A stretch of DNA of 64,000 nt, taken from contig JACTUC010000001.1 in NCBI GenBank assembly GCA_015660995.1, positions 1 through 64,000 of the forward strand, in the 5' to 3' direction. Under the pieces are notes generated by a model. The model worked only from the letters and a program-made list of their open reading frames with translations, searched no databases and was not told the DNA's origin. The translations under genes and the position numbers were made by a program. Positions 39,297 through 49,890 of the stretch are shown here, piece by piece. This DNA is from Candidatus Methanomethylicaceae archaeon (GTDB taxonomy: Archaea; Thermoproteota; Methanomethylicia; Methanomethylicales; Methanomethylicaceae). The first letter of the stretch is position 1. Each line of letters begins with the position of its first letter.

Positions 39297-40064
39297 CTAA
39301 CTACTCATCTTCATAAATGCAAAAGTCCCAATTGCTATAAAGACGGCCATGAATCCCAAAGCAATCCCCGCATCCAACCAGGGGGAGAACTGGTAAATGC
39401 CTAACAGCGCGCCCCTCATGCCGTCCACAATATATGTCAGGGGGTTCAGCCTTGTGACGGTCATCAACCAACCTGGCAGGTTCGTTAGTGGGAAGAGTGC
39501 CCCAGAGAGGAAATACAGAGGTAGTACGACAAAACTCTGCACAAGGCCGAAGCCCTCAAAGCTCGTCATCTGAGACCCAATCGCTAGCCCGAGGCTGACA
39601 GTGCCCGCTGCCATGCAGAGAACGAAGAAAATTGTAATCGGAAGCGAGGTGATCGTGTAGCTAATGCCAAAGAACACGCCAAGGATCAGCAATATAGCTG
39701 CTTGTAGCAGTGAGTCCGTACATCCACCCATCATCTTGCCACTGAAGAGGGTCAGTCTTGAGAGGGGCGCCACTAAAACCTCCTTGAAGAAATCGACCTT
39801 CTTATCCCAGACAATGTAAAGGCCAAAGAAGATCGACGTGAAGAGCACAGTCAACATTAACACACCAGGGAAGATGAATGCTTGGTAACTCACTCCGTAG
39901 AAGGCTTGGGAACCTCCTCCGCCGACAATAGACCCGAGGCCGCCGCCAAATGCGACCAGCCAAATGAGTGGAGTGACTAGCGAGGATATTATCCTCGACC
40001 TCTCCCTTAGAAAGACCTTGACCTCCCTGTACCACAGGGCATAGAAGCCAGAAAGTTCGCTCAT
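39297..40064 (-). CDS. ABC-2 type exporter permease
   Basis: Six hydrophobic segments; overlaps ATPase gene. Confidence 0.88.
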   Translation of the reverse strand: MSELSGFYALWYREVKVFLRERSRIISSLVTPLIWLVAFGGGLGSIVGGGGSQAFYGVSYQAFIFPGVLMLTVLFTSIFFGLYIVWDKKVDFFKEVLVAPLSRLTLFSGKMMGGCTDSLLQAAILLILGVFFGISYTITSLPITIFFVLCMAAGTVSLGLAIGSQMTSFEGFGLVQSFVVLPLYFLSGALFPLTNLPGWLMTVTRLNPLTYIVDGMRGALLGIYQFSPWLDAGIALGFMAVFIAIGTFAFMKMSS

Positions 40065-41068
40065 GCATTATACCCCTTCGCATACTGCTCTTCTATGGTT
40101 TCAGCCGACGCCGACCTGATCTCCTTCCCTGTCAATTGCAGGAAGACGTCATTAAGTGTAGGCTCCCTCAACTCCACATAAGAAGCATTGCCGAGGTTGC
40201 ATAATACCTCCTGGATGTGGTTGCCTGCCTCGGAAAGATGGATGGTGACCTCACCATCCTTCGACTCGACCTTATTGACGTACGGCAGGGCCTTTATCAA
40301 ATCGAGGTTTGGGTTCTCCACCCTCGCTTTTATCATGCTCTTCCCCAAATTCATCTTGAGGTTTGCTGGCGAATCAAGCGCAATTATCTTTCCGTGGTCG
40401 ATAACGGCAACCCTGTCACAGAGGGAGTCCGCCTCCTCCATGTAATGCGTGGTTATCAGTATTGTAACCTTCTCTTCCTTGGAGAGCCTCTCGATATACT
40501 CCCAGATATGCTCCCTAGTCTGTGGATCAAGGCCGAGCGTCGGCTCGTCAAGGAAAAGGATCTTTGGCTTGTGTAGCAGACCTCTTGCGAGCTCAAGCCT
40601 TCGCCTCATGCCTCCTGAGTATGTCTTTACACGCTCATTCGCCCTATCCTTAAGGTCGACAAGCTGGAGGACCTCGTCTATGCGCTGCCTCCGCAAGTCT
40701 TTTGGGACACCAAACATTAGTGCGTGGAGGTAGAGGTTCTCCCACCCGGTAAGTATCTCGTCTGAGCTCGGGGCCTGGAAGACCATCCCGATGGATTTTC
40801 TAACTGAACTAGGCTTCTGCCTGACATCGAAACCGTTAACCTGAGCCGCACCCTCCGTGAGCGGCAATAGCGTCGCCAGCATGGATAGAAGGGTTGTCTT
40901 GCCTGCTCCGTTAGGACCCAGCAGCCCAAAGATCTCCCCCTCGTCAATCGAGAGATCAATATGATCGACAGCCACCAAATCTTTGAACTTTTTGGTGATG
41001 CCTTCCGTCTTTATTATCAACAAAAACACCCCTTTTATTGGCAGATTACACAACTCAACAATTCTCAA
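40061..41068 (-). CDS. ABC-2 type exporter ATPase (true start may be downstream, e.g. MLIIKTEG-like)
   Basis: LLGPNGAGKTTLLSM, YSGGMRRRLELARGLLHKPKILFLDEPTLGLD. Confidence 0.92.
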   Translation of the reverse strand: MRIVELCNLPIKGVFLLIIKTEGITKKFKDLVAVDHIDLSIDEGEIFGLLGPNGAGKTTLLSMLATLLPLTEGAAQVNGFDVRQKPSSVRKSIGMVFQAPSSDEILTGWENLYLHALMFGVPKDLRRQRIDEVLQLVDLKDRANERVKTYSGGMRRRLELARGLLHKPKILFLDEPTLGLDPQTREHIWEYIERLSKEEKVTILITTHYMEEADSLCDRVAVIDHGKIIALDSPANLKMNLGKSMIKARVENPNLDLIKALPYVNKVESKDGEVTIHLSEAGNHIQEVLCNLGNASYVELREPTLNDVFLQLTGKEIRSASAETIEEQYAKGYNA

Positions 41069-41175
41069 ATATATATATTGACTAGGTCATCGCCAATTCT
41101 CTCCCTTGAGCTAGTCCGAAAAAAGCGAAATAACTCTTATTAAAATGGGGCAAGAAGAGTGACTCGTGGCCTGCC

Positions 41176-41637
41176 ATGAAGAAGAAGAGCTGGACTGAGA
41201 AGCTTAATGACAAAAAAGATTTTCCCAAGGTGGAGCCAATCACCGACAAGATGAGCAAGAGGTGGGGGAAAGGCACCATCGTAATACCCGCCCCAATGGA
41301 GGTATACGATCTGATGGCACGAGTTCCGGAGGGTAGGGTTGTCACAATAAACGACATTCGCTCTGCTCTGGCGAAAAGACATGGAGCGACCATAGGCTGC
41401 CCAATATGCACTGGCATATTCGCAAGGATCGCCGCAAGTGCTTCCGTGGAGGGCAAAGGGATCAAGAAGATCCCTTACTGGAGAATCCTAAAGGTCGGGG
41501 GAGTAATCAATGAAAAGTACCCTGGCGGCGCTGAGGTGCAGAAGAAATTGCTTGAAATTGAAGGGCATACAGTCAGGAAGAGGGGCAGCAGGTACGTCGT
41601 CCAAGATTACTCTGAGAGACTTGCGAAATTCGGTTAG
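41176..41637 (+). CDS. MGMT/alkyltransferase-like family protein
   Basis: VIPAPMEVYDLMARVPEGRVVTINDIRSALAKRHGATIGCPICTGIFARIAA...IPYWRILKVGG. Confidence 0.75.
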   Translation: MKKKSWTEKLNDKKDFPKVEPITDKMSKRWGKGTIVIPAPMEVYDLMARVPEGRVVTINDIRSALAKRHGATIGCPICTGIFARIAASASVEGKGIKKIPYWRILKVGGVINEKYPGGAEVQKKLLEIEGHTVRKRGSRYVVQDYSERLAKFG

Positions 41638-41693
41638 TTTGATATCGCTAGAACCATTTAAACCATATTAGGGTATACGTTAAGTATCGTGCC

Positions 41694-42713
41694 ATGATCG
41701 ATCTTGCTGGTGATGATATGAAGGTTCTTGTCACAGGCGCGTCGGGATTTGTGGGGGGGTATTTAGTTGAGGAGCTTGCGCGGTGGGGCCACAGCGTTAC
41801 TGGGATGGTCCGAAAGAATAGCGACAGGAGTTTTCTCGAAGAGCTCGGGGTAAAGCTAGTTGTGGGCGATCTTGCTGACCCAGATAGTCTGACAAAAGCT
41901 ACCAAAGGGGTGGACGCAGTTGTTCACCTTGCCGCGTATTATACGTTCAGCGGCAAGAAAGAGGTCTACGAGAGCGTGAATGTGGGTGGGACGCGCTCCC
42001 TCCTTGAGGCGTCGCTTAAAAACCGCGTCATACGCTTCGTATACTGCAGCACCACTGAGGCAATAGGGCCGGTGGAGAAACCACCCGGTGACGAGAACTC
42101 GCCTACCAACCCGCAGTACGACTACGGCAGGTCGAAGGTCAAGGCTGAGGGCGTAGTGAAAGACTATGCCTCAAAGGGGCTTGACTATACCATAGTAAGA
42201 CCCTCAGGGATATATGGTCCTAGGAACGTCGACGATGTGTCATATTGGTTCATCACCTCGGTCTTTAAGAATTCAATCTCGACGCGCTTCATCGTGGGGA
42301 GCGGGGAGAGCCTGGTCCAGTTCACCCACATCTCCGATGTTGTCCAAGGGTTTGCTCTTGTGCTTGAGAAGCTCGAGGTGTCAAAGAACCAGGTCTACAT
42401 AATCAGCGAGGACGGCGCGCATACATACAACGAGACATACAAGATTTTGTGCGACATAAGCGGGAGAAAGCCTCCGCGGATTCACGTCAACCCCTGGCTT
42501 GCAAAGGCAATGATTACCCCTGTTGAAGGAATAAACAGAGTTACAGGTCGCGAGAACTTCATGTGGCATACCAAGACCGTAGATTCGGTGACAACTAACA
42601 GGTGGTACAGCATTGAGAAGGCAAAGAAGGAGCTCGGGTTCACCCCGAAATATGACCTAAAAACTGGGCTAATGGAGACTGTGAATTGGTACAAGCGGAA
42701 TGGCTACCTTTAA
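41694..42713 (+). CDS. NAD-dependent epimerase/dehydratase (extended SDR)
   Basis: VLVTGASGFVGGYLVEEL, YDYGRSKVKAE, VRPSGIYGPRN. Confidence 0.92.
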   Translation: MIDLAGDDMKVLVTGASGFVGGYLVEELARWGHSVTGMVRKNSDRSFLEELGVKLVVGDLADPDSLTKATKGVDAVVHLAAYYTFSGKKEVYESVNVGGTRSLLEASLKNRVIRFVYCSTTEAIGPVEKPPGDENSPTNPQYDYGRSKVKAEGVVKDYASKGLDYTIVRPSGIYGPRNVDDVSYWFITSVFKNSISTRFIVGSGESLVQFTHISDVVQGFALVLEKLEVSKNQVYIISEDGAHTYNETYKILCDISGRKPPRIHVNPWLAKAMITPVEGINRVTGRENFMWHTKTVDSVTTNRWYSIEKAKKELGFTPKYDLKTGLMETVNWYKRNGYL

Positions 42714-42781
42714 TCGATGATCTTGGTCTTCGACCAAATCGTTATATTCGCCATGGGCATATTGGATAACGGTGGCACTGC

Positions 42782-43066
42782 ATGAAGATCGAAAAAGTTG
42801 CTGGTACCAATAATAAGCATAAAGTCTTTGTCTATGCCTTGAGCACCTGCGCTTGGTGCAAGAAGACCAAGAAGTACCTTCAAGACAAGGGAATAGAGTT
42901 TGAGTTCGTCGACGTCGATTTATGTGACAAGGAGGACTTGGAACAGGTAAAGAAGGATATATCGAAGCAAGGCTTGGGCATGAGCTTTCCTATAATTATC
43001 GTCGATGACAAAAACCATATCGTAGGGTTCAGGGAGGACAAGCTCGACGAGGCGTTCATGGATTGA
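42782..43066 (+). CDS. Glutaredoxin family protein
   Basis: VYALSTCAWCKKTKKYLQDKGIEFEFVDVD. Confidence 0.88.
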   Translation: MKIEKVAGTNNKHKVFVYALSTCAWCKKTKKYLQDKGIEFEFVDVDLCDKEDLEQVKKDISKQGLGMSFPIIIVDDKNHIVGFREDKLDEAFMD

Positions 43067-43671
43067 CAACACTTGATTATGTGAGGCAGAGAGCTGAGAG
43101 CGACGCGAGGTCGCGTGGCTACAGGCTGAATAGCGACGCCTCCTTTCTGAATGATCTGCTCGAAGGCCTGAAGAAGAACGAGGAGAGATACGGTTACCCG
43201 TCCTGTCCCTGCAGGATTGCCACAGGAAAACTGGATCTCGACAGGGACATCATATGCCCCTGCGACTACAGGGATCCGGATGTGGCAGAGTTCGGAGCGT
43301 GCTACTGTGCGCTTTACATTCGGGGCGATATTGCAGCAGGCACTCTGCGGGTACAGCCCGTAGCGGAGCGCAGACCGCTTGAGAAGCAGTCAGCTGCTCT
43401 CGTAGAACTCTTAGGGACCGAAGTTCAGCCGGCGGCAGCGCCAGAGCCTCCGTCTATGGAAGCACCTAAAGCAGTCTCGGCTGGAAAAGAGATGGTGGCT
43501 TTAGCTTCTGATACAAAGCGCCCGGAGATGGGGGGGAAACTAAAGCTATGGTACTGCAAGCAGTGCGGTTACACAGTATTCAGGGAAGAGCCGCCGTACA
43601 TCTGCCCGATTTGCAAAGCCAAAAAGGAACTGTTTGCCGAGATTTCAATCGAAATAGCTGAGAAGATCTGA
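43063..43671 (+). CDS. Ferredoxin-thioredoxin reductase catalytic-like domain fused to rubredoxin-like domain
   Basis: YPSCPCRIATG...IICPCDYRDPDVAEFGACYCALYI; LWYCKQCGYTVFREEPPYICPICKAKKELF. Confidence 0.88.
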   Translation: MTTLDYVRQRAESDARSRGYRLNSDASFLNDLLEGLKKNEERYGYPSCPCRIATGKLDLDRDIICPCDYRDPDVAEFGACYCALYIRGDIAAGTLRVQPVAERRPLEKQSAALVELLGTEVQPAAAPEPPSMEAPKAVSAGKEMVALASDTKRPEMGGKLKLWYCKQCGYTVFREEPPYICPICKAKKELFAEISIEIAEKI

Positions 43672-44085
43672 AAGGATGGGGGCATTCTTTCCTAAGGTTT
43701 AGCGTTCCTTAAACCCCCATAAAGACATATTCTATTCGGCATAAAATTGGCTTCTTTTCCTCTTTTTCTCATCATAAAAACATCATTCTCAACATGATGA
43801 CTGCACAGAAGATCGATACACGGCATCATGTACCCATATCCACCGCATGAACTCCCCATTAAGCCCTCAAAGGTTGACAAAAAAATTACACCCCTGATGT
43901 ATGATCCAGGAAAAGAAATGCTTAATAAAAAGCTCCATCGTAATGGTGAGGGTAGTGATTAGTGAATGAGGAGCGCTGCTGGTGGATGCCTTCTATGAAG
44001 TGTTTATCCCACTGTTGGCTATTAATTGGTTCTTGCCAACTACGCATTCTTGTGGTCTAAACGATTCACCATTACATAATACTAA

Positions 44086-45786
44086 ATGGGGGATCTTATT
44101 GTGAGATTGTCCGGGGCTAAGGCGATAGTAGAGTCTTTGAAGAGCGAGAAGGTAGAGGTCATATTCGGCATACCTGGCGGAATGACCATTCCGCTGTACG
44201 ACGCGTTCTATGATAGCGACCTGAGGCACATACTGACCAGACACGAGCAGTGCGCTGCCCACATGGCTGATGGCTATGCACGCGTAAAAGGCGTACCTGG
44301 TGTATGCACAGCGACTAGCGGACCTGGCGCCACAAACCTCGTCACTGGGATTGCGGTCGCATATATGGACAGTTCACCCATAGTCGCAATAACGGGTCAA
44401 GTACCGAGGGCAATGATAGGCAAGGACGCTTTCCAGGAAGCTGACATAGTCGGAATAACGAACCCTATAACTAAGTACTCATTCCAGATCACTTCGGCAT
44501 CCCAGATACCCGATACTGTTAAGACGGCGTTCCTATTAGCCTCGACAAATAGGAGGGGTCCGGTTCTCATAGACGTCCCCAAAGACGTCTTTTCAGAAGA
44601 GGTCGATCTGGATTCCGCTGAGAAGCTCAACATAAAAGGGTATACCGTGAGGTCTGGAGAACCGCACCCCTACTCGATAAAGAAAGCGCTCGGCCTAATA
44701 ATGGGCTCTGAGCGGCCAGTGATAATCGCGGGTGGTGGCGTGATAACATCGAATGGAAGTGCAGAGCTCGTGAAGTTCGCTGAACTCATCATGGCCCCTG
44801 TCGCAACAACGCTCATGGGAAAGGGGGCGATACCCGAGACGCACCCTCTATCTATCGGCATGCTGGGCATGCACGGGAAGGGTGAGTGCAACATGACCGT
44901 CGAGTCTGCTGATCTCATAATCGCCATAGGCATGAGGTTCAGCGACAGGTCCACAGGCAACCTCGAGAACTTTGGCGAGAGCGCAAAAGTCATCCACATT
45001 GACATCGACCCAGCAGAGATCGGGAAGAACGTGAGGGTAGATGTTCCGATAGTTGCCGACGCGAAGAAGACGCTCGCGATCCTCGTCTCGAAGCTCTCCG
45101 AGGTCGGATCGAAGAGGGGAGAGAACGAGTGGACAAAGAAGCTGCGCGAGCTTAAGGCGCACTACTCTTCAAACTACAGGGAAGCAGACGGCGGGCTCAG
45201 ACCAGCAAAGCTCATGAAGCTGCTCAGGGATGCGATACCTGGCAGCGCAATCGTAACGACCGGCGTTGGGCAGAATCAGATGTGGGCAGCACTGCACTTC
45301 CAGGTACTGGAGCCGAAGACGTTCATAACCTCCGGCGGACTCGGCGCTATGGGCTTCGGCCTTCCAGCGTCGATAGGCGCTAAGGTAGCATCCCCAGAGC
45401 GCCCTGTATTCAATATTGATGGCGATGGGGGCTTCATCATGACTGAGCAGGACCTAGCCACCGCTGTGATGGAGGACATTCCCACAGTATCGATAATAAT
45501 GAATAACAGGGTGTTGGGGATGGTGAGGCAGTGGCAGTGCATGTTCTGCAACAAGCGGTATTCTGAGACCGACCTCGGCAAGGTGCCTGACTTCGTCAAG
45601 CTAGCAGAGGCTTACGGGGCAGAGGGTATCCGCATTGAGTCCTACAAAGACTTCGAGACCGCGGTCAAGAGGAGCTTGAAGGCAGAGGTGCCAGTTGTAA
45701 TCGACGTTCCCATATCCGCTGATGAGAAGGTGCTGCCGATGGTTCCACCAGGCAAGAGGCTAAAAGAGGTTATTTGGTATGGATGA
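44086..45786 (+). CDS. ilvB: Acetolactate synthase large subunit
   Basis: VIFGIPGGMTIPLYDA, RHEQCAAHMADGYARV, GPGATNLVTGIAVAYMDSSPIVAITGQV, TPP motif GDGGFIMTEQDLATAV. Confidence 0.95.
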   Translation: MGDLIVRLSGAKAIVESLKSEKVEVIFGIPGGMTIPLYDAFYDSDLRHILTRHEQCAAHMADGYARVKGVPGVCTATSGPGATNLVTGIAVAYMDSSPIVAITGQVPRAMIGKDAFQEADIVGITNPITKYSFQITSASQIPDTVKTAFLLASTNRRGPVLIDVPKDVFSEEVDLDSAEKLNIKGYTVRSGEPHPYSIKKALGLIMGSERPVIIAGGGVITSNGSAELVKFAELIMAPVATTLMGKGAIPETHPLSIGMLGMHGKGECNMTVESADLIIAIGMRFSDRSTGNLENFGESAKVIHIDIDPAEIGKNVRVDVPIVADAKKTLAILVSKLSEVGSKRGENEWTKKLRELKAHYSSNYREADGGLRPAKLMKLLRDAIPGSAIVTTGVGQNQMWAALHFQVLEPKTFITSGGLGAMGFGLPASIGAKVASPERPVFNIDGDGGFIMTEQDLATAVMEDIPTVSIIMNNRVLGMVRQWQCMFCNKRYSETDLGKVPDFVKLAEAYGAEGIRIESYKDFETAVKRSLKAEVPVVIDVPISADEKVLPMVPPGKRLKEVIWYG

Positions 45787-46282
45787 GGGTCTGCATATAA
45801 TATCGGCAATAGTAGAGGACCGCCCAGGCGTTCTCTTCAAAGTCACCTCCCTGATAAGGAGGCGAGGCTTCAACATCGCGACCATAACAGTGGGGAGCAC
45901 AGAGAAGGAAAAGGTCTCGAGGATCACCATGACCATGGGAGGCGATGTCAGGATAGTCGAGCAGCTCATCAAGCAACTGAGCAAGATCCCGGATGTAGTG
46001 AAGATCACTGAGCTTACTCCCACAGAGTCGGTCTACAGGGAGCTAGCAATAGTGAAGGTCTCTGCACAGGATCAGGCAAAGCGATCGGACATCCTTAACT
46101 ATATTACCATATTCCGTGGCAGAGTGATCGACGCTTCCAAGGATTCGCTGATAATAGAGATCGTTGGCAGCCCAAACAAGATTAACGCATTTCTAGACCT
46201 CATGAAAAGCTTCGGGATAGCGGAGCTTGCACGAACAGGAATGGTGGCACTGGCGAGGGGCACGAAGTCTATGGACGACTGA
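45779..46282 (+). CDS. ilvN: Acetolactate synthase small (regulatory, ACT) subunit
   Basis: IISAIVEDRPGVLFKVTSLIRRRGFNIATITVGST. Confidence 0.95.
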   Translation: MDEGLHIISAIVEDRPGVLFKVTSLIRRRGFNIATITVGSTEKEKVSRITMTMGGDVRIVEQLIKQLSKIPDVVKITELTPTESVYRELAIVKVSAQDQAKRSDILNYITIFRGRVIDASKDSLIIEIVGSPNKINAFLDLMKSFGIAELARTGMVALARGTKSMDD

Positions 46283-46285
46283 GAC

Positions 46286-46294
46286 TTTTTTTTT
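46286..46294 (+). terminator. Poly-T terminator after ilvN
   Basis: T9 tract immediately after the ilvN stop. Confidence 0.4.
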
Positions 46295-46349
46295 GACTAT
46301 CGGTGTTTTTATAAAGCGGTTAGCATCTATCTGATGGAAGGTATTAGCT

Positions 46350-47339
46350 ATGGCGGTCATTTATAAAGACAAAGACGCTGACCTGTCTGCCCTAAAGGGC
46401 AAGACAGTAGCTGTTCTTGGCTACGGAAGCCAAGGAAGGCATCAGGCCCTTAATATGAAGGACAGTGGGTTGAAGGTCATAATTGGCCTCAGGAAGGGGA
46501 GCAAATCCTGTAATACTGCAGAGTGCGAAGGATTCGAGGTCTATGATATTGCTGAGGCATCGAAGAGAGCAGACTTCATAATAATGCTCATACCGGATGT
46601 CAACCAGGCGGCAGTCTATAAGGCTGATATCGCACCCTACCTCACTAAAGGCAAGATCCTGGGCGTGTCCCACGGGTTCAATATCCAATTCGGTCTTGTG
46701 AAGCCGCCCAAGGATGTCGACGTCATCATGGTGGCTCCCAAGAGCCCGGGCGTGAAGGTGAGGGAAGAGTTCCTGAAGGGATATGGCGTCCCCTCGCTCG
46801 TGGCAGTATACCAAGATGCATCCAAGAAGGGCATGAAGGAAGTCCTCGCATGGGCCAAGGCAATAGGCTCAACGAGGCCTGGCGTCATCGAAACGACATT
46901 TAAGGAGGAGACCGAGACTGACATTTTTGGTGAACAGTGTGTCCTAGTGGGAGGGCTCATGGAGCTCATCAAGACCGGCTTTGAGGTCCTCACTGAGAAG
47001 GGCTACCAGCCTGAGGTCGCGTACTTTGAGGTATGCAACGAGGCCAAGCTCATAATGGATCTCATCTTCGAGGGAGGCTTGGAAAAGATGCTTAAGGGCG
47101 TCAGCGACACAGCGAAGTATGGTGGTCTCGCATACGGCCCAAAGGTAATCGACGAGGAGACCAAGGCAAAGATGTTCCTTGTGCTGGACAACATTACCAA
47201 TGGCAATTTCGCTGAGGAGTGGATGAGCGACCCAGAGGCCAGCAACAGAAACCTTAAGGCGCTCATGGAAGAGACTGCGAAACACCCTATCGAGAAGACT
47301 GGCAAGCAGGTAAGGAAGCTGATGGGGCAGGAGAGATAA
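46350..47339 (+). CDS. ilvC: Ketol-acid reductoisomerase
   Basis: VAVLGYGSQGRHQALNMKDSG, HGFNIQFG, DIFGEQCVLVGG. Confidence 0.95.
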   Translation: MAVIYKDKDADLSALKGKTVAVLGYGSQGRHQALNMKDSGLKVIIGLRKGSKSCNTAECEGFEVYDIAEASKRADFIIMLIPDVNQAAVYKADIAPYLTKGKILGVSHGFNIQFGLVKPPKDVDVIMVAPKSPGVKVREEFLKGYGVPSLVAVYQDASKKGMKEVLAWAKAIGSTRPGVIETTFKEETETDIFGEQCVLVGGLMELIKTGFEVLTEKGYQPEVAYFEVCNEAKLIMDLIFEGGLEKMLKGVSDTAKYGGLAYGPKVIDEETKAKMFLVLDNITNGNFAEEWMSDPEASNRNLKALMEETAKHPIEKTGKQVRKLMGQER

Positions 47340-47444
47340 CATTCTCTTTTCCTTTCTTTTTTGATTTTCAAGTTTCAACTTCCGCCTTCGCCTTTTTCCG
47401 AGAAAGATAATTACCTCCTAGTACTGAGATTTTACCGAGGATTC

Positions 47445-48644
47445 ATGCCCATTGCAGTCTCGAAGGACGCAGTTAGAAGCTTCCTTATCAGAAGGCAGAA
47501 ATTCCTGAAGGGAGTCGGAAAAGAAGGCACTCTACAGGCAGTAAGAAACTTGGAGTGCGTGCAAATGGATCCCGTGAGAATAGTCGAAAGAAACCACCAC
47601 CTAGTGCTCCGCAATAGGGTTGGGGACTATAGGCTCTCCTTCATGGAAGAGCTGCTCTACAGGGACAGGCGGCTCTTCGAATACTGGTGTAATTTGAAAT
47701 CGATAATACCGATCGAGGACTTTCCTTACTTCAGGTACAGGATGCGGAACCCCTCTGAGTACCCGTCCCCCTTCCTTGGACACATCAAAGAAAAGATGGC
47801 CGAACTGAAGGAGGAGATGGTGTACATACTCTCCGAGGTGAAGAAGGACGGTCCACTCTCTGCATCATGCCTGAAGAAGAAGGGGAAGATCAGCGAAAAA
47901 CTTGCCAATGACGTCCTCCGCCTGCTATGGGACTGCGGCGAGCTTATGGTGCACCATGCTAAGGGCAACGAACGCTATTACGACCTTACGGAACGTCTCC
48001 TTCCTCCTGGAATAAAGCTCGAGCCGATAAGCCGGGAAGACTACAATGATTTCATGGTGAGGAAGTATCTCTGGGCTTACGGATTGGCCGACACAAGAGA
48101 CTGGAAGTTCGGCTGGATACCAATGAAGAGCTCCCAGAGGAGAGAGATCGTCAAAGAGATGGTTCAATTGGGTGAGCTCCATCAGATAGAGGTAGAAGGT
48201 CTGAGGAGCAGGTACTATATACTTGAGAAAGACCTTGCACTCTTAGAAAAAACTGAAAGCGCTGTCGGTAACGACATCCTTTTGATCGCGCCTCTGGACA
48301 ACCTCATCTGGAGCCGCCGCCTAATCTCGGAAGTATTTGACTTTAATTACTCTTGGGAGATGTTCACAGTACCCAAGAAGAGGGTATTTGGCTGCTACGC
48401 GATGCCGATTCTGCAGGGAACCCGTTTCATAGGAAGGCTGGATCCGAAGCTCGATCGCAAGAACGGAACCATGATCTTCAACTCGATCTGGATGGAGGAT
48501 GGGCCAGAGGAAATACCCATCGAATCCCTTGCCGGAGCCCTTCATGGATTTCAGGTCTTTCATGGCGCATCAAAGATCGAAATAAATAGGACAGAGCCAA
48601 CTTTTTTAAAGGAAGAATTGATTGGATACCAAAAAAGTTATTAG
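47445..48644 (+). CDS. YcaQ/AlkX-like winged-helix DNA glycosylase family (HTH_42)
   Basis: VRNLECVQMDPVRIVERNHHLVLRNRVGDY...LIAPLDNLIWSRRLISEVFDFNYSWEMFTVPKKRVFGCYAMPIL. Confidence 0.85.
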   Translation: MPIAVSKDAVRSFLIRRQKFLKGVGKEGTLQAVRNLECVQMDPVRIVERNHHLVLRNRVGDYRLSFMEELLYRDRRLFEYWCNLKSIIPIEDFPYFRYRMRNPSEYPSPFLGHIKEKMAELKEEMVYILSEVKKDGPLSASCLKKKGKISEKLANDVLRLLWDCGELMVHHAKGNERYYDLTERLLPPGIKLEPISREDYNDFMVRKYLWAYGLADTRDWKFGWIPMKSSQRREIVKEMVQLGELHQIEVEGLRSRYYILEKDLALLEKTESAVGNDILLIAPLDNLIWSRRLISEVFDFNYSWEMFTVPKKRVFGCYAMPILQGTRFIGRLDPKLDRKNGTMIFNSIWMEDGPEEIPIESLAGALHGFQVFHGASKIEINRTEPTFLKEELIGYQKSY

Positions 48645-48854
48645 CTCTAAAGGCTATCCATGACTATTATCGAGGGGTAATTAATGGGGGATTACCAAAT
48701 CGAATTTTACGTAGACTGATGACCTCGGGTCCTTCACGATTTCGCAGTGCCTATTTTTTTGCTGCTTTGGAGGAACTATATGATAATAACCTTTAACGTA
48801 TAGTAAACTTCCCTTGGGCGCTTTTATGCCGAAAGATTAAGCGGGGAACGTTAA

Positions 48855-49292
48855 GTGAGCTGGTCCCGACGCGAGATTTTAATTCTCCTGCTTGTCATTA
48901 TTGTATCAATCTCTGGAGTAATAGTCAGTCTGACATTCAGTCCTTTTTTTACGGGGAGTAGTAATGACGCAACATGGCAACCAACATTATATTTAGCTAA
49001 TGCAACCATTGATAGCTCTACACAGATAACCGCTTATGTTGTGGGATTCGGCAAGACATACAATGTCACTTCGGTTTACGTGGATGGCGTTATACAAAGC
49101 ATGATGCCCGTTTATGCTGTCCTTGACCCAAATCAATATCAAGGATTTGTTCTAATTGGCAGCAATACGAATTGGGCGGACGGTTTATCGCATAATATAA
49201 CTTTCGTGGCATCTAACGGATACAGTACAACCATTGTTAGCATAAGTTCTGGACACCCATATCAGCAAATTGATTTACCCCCTTTTTCATGA
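48855..49292 (+). CDS. Small secreted/pilin-like hypothetical protein (GTG start)
   Basis: N-terminal hydrophobic helix then Asn/Thr-rich beta-type region. Confidence 0.55.
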   Translation: MSWSRREILILLLVIIVSISGVIVSLTFSPFFTGSSNDATWQPTLYLANATIDSSTQITAYVVGFGKTYNVTSVYVDGVIQSMMPVYAVLDPNQYQGFVLIGSNTNWADGLSHNITFVASNGYSTTIVSISSGHPYQQIDLPPFS

Positions 49293-49363
49293 ATGAACGA
49301 GCAAAACGAAATGTAGATTCTTTTGTGCATGAGATGCCTGAGAAATAAATTGGTCGAAGGCGT

Positions 49364-49753
49364 TCAGGTCGGTCTTATACCCATAACCTGATTGTATGCC
49401 TCGGCGGTCTTGTACGCATTGTACATCCCATATATCCAGAGAGCAAGATAAAGAAAGATACCGATTATGAACAACTCCAAGATACCGCAGACTATGGCTC
49501 CAAGAATCATGAGAATCCCCTTATCGGTCTCCCCATTGTATATTTGGCCTAACCCCGGGAGTAGGAAAGAGAGAATCAACGCCAGTGCTGGATTCTTCCC
49601 TTTTTCATAGACAGGTGATGGAGGCGTTGGAGGAGGTGGAGGCGCGACACGTACACCACATTTGGGACAGATCTCCGCTCGTATGTCAATCTCCGCCCCA
49701 CAGAACTGGCAGAACTTTGTCTTTCTCGCATCAGTGGAAGGCTGGGTACTCAT
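49364..49753 (-). CDS. Zinc-ribbon plus TM2-like membrane protein
   Basis: KFCQFCGAEIDIRAEICPKCGVRV; NPALALILSFLLPGLGQIYNGETDKGILMI. Confidence 0.75.
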   Translation of the reverse strand: MSTQPSTDARKTKFCQFCGAEIDIRAEICPKCGVRVAPPPPPTPPSPVYEKGKNPALALILSFLLPGLGQIYNGETDKGILMILGAIVCGILELFIIGIFLYLALWIYGMYNAYKTAEAYNQVMGIRPT

Positions 49754-49890
49754 TCACATCCACCAATAATTGTTTGCCTCAGCAAAGCTATAAGAATTCT
49801 CTAGATGCCCAAGAAACTACTAAAAAAAGAGAAATAGACCTCGTAAAGAACAAGCGGTAAATCCTTTTATGTCGTAGATGTTTGGGCAAT

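Noticed and set aside
43900-44085. Attenuator/leader upstream of ilvB
   Set aside because: No consistent hairpin or leader peptide could be identified by eye.
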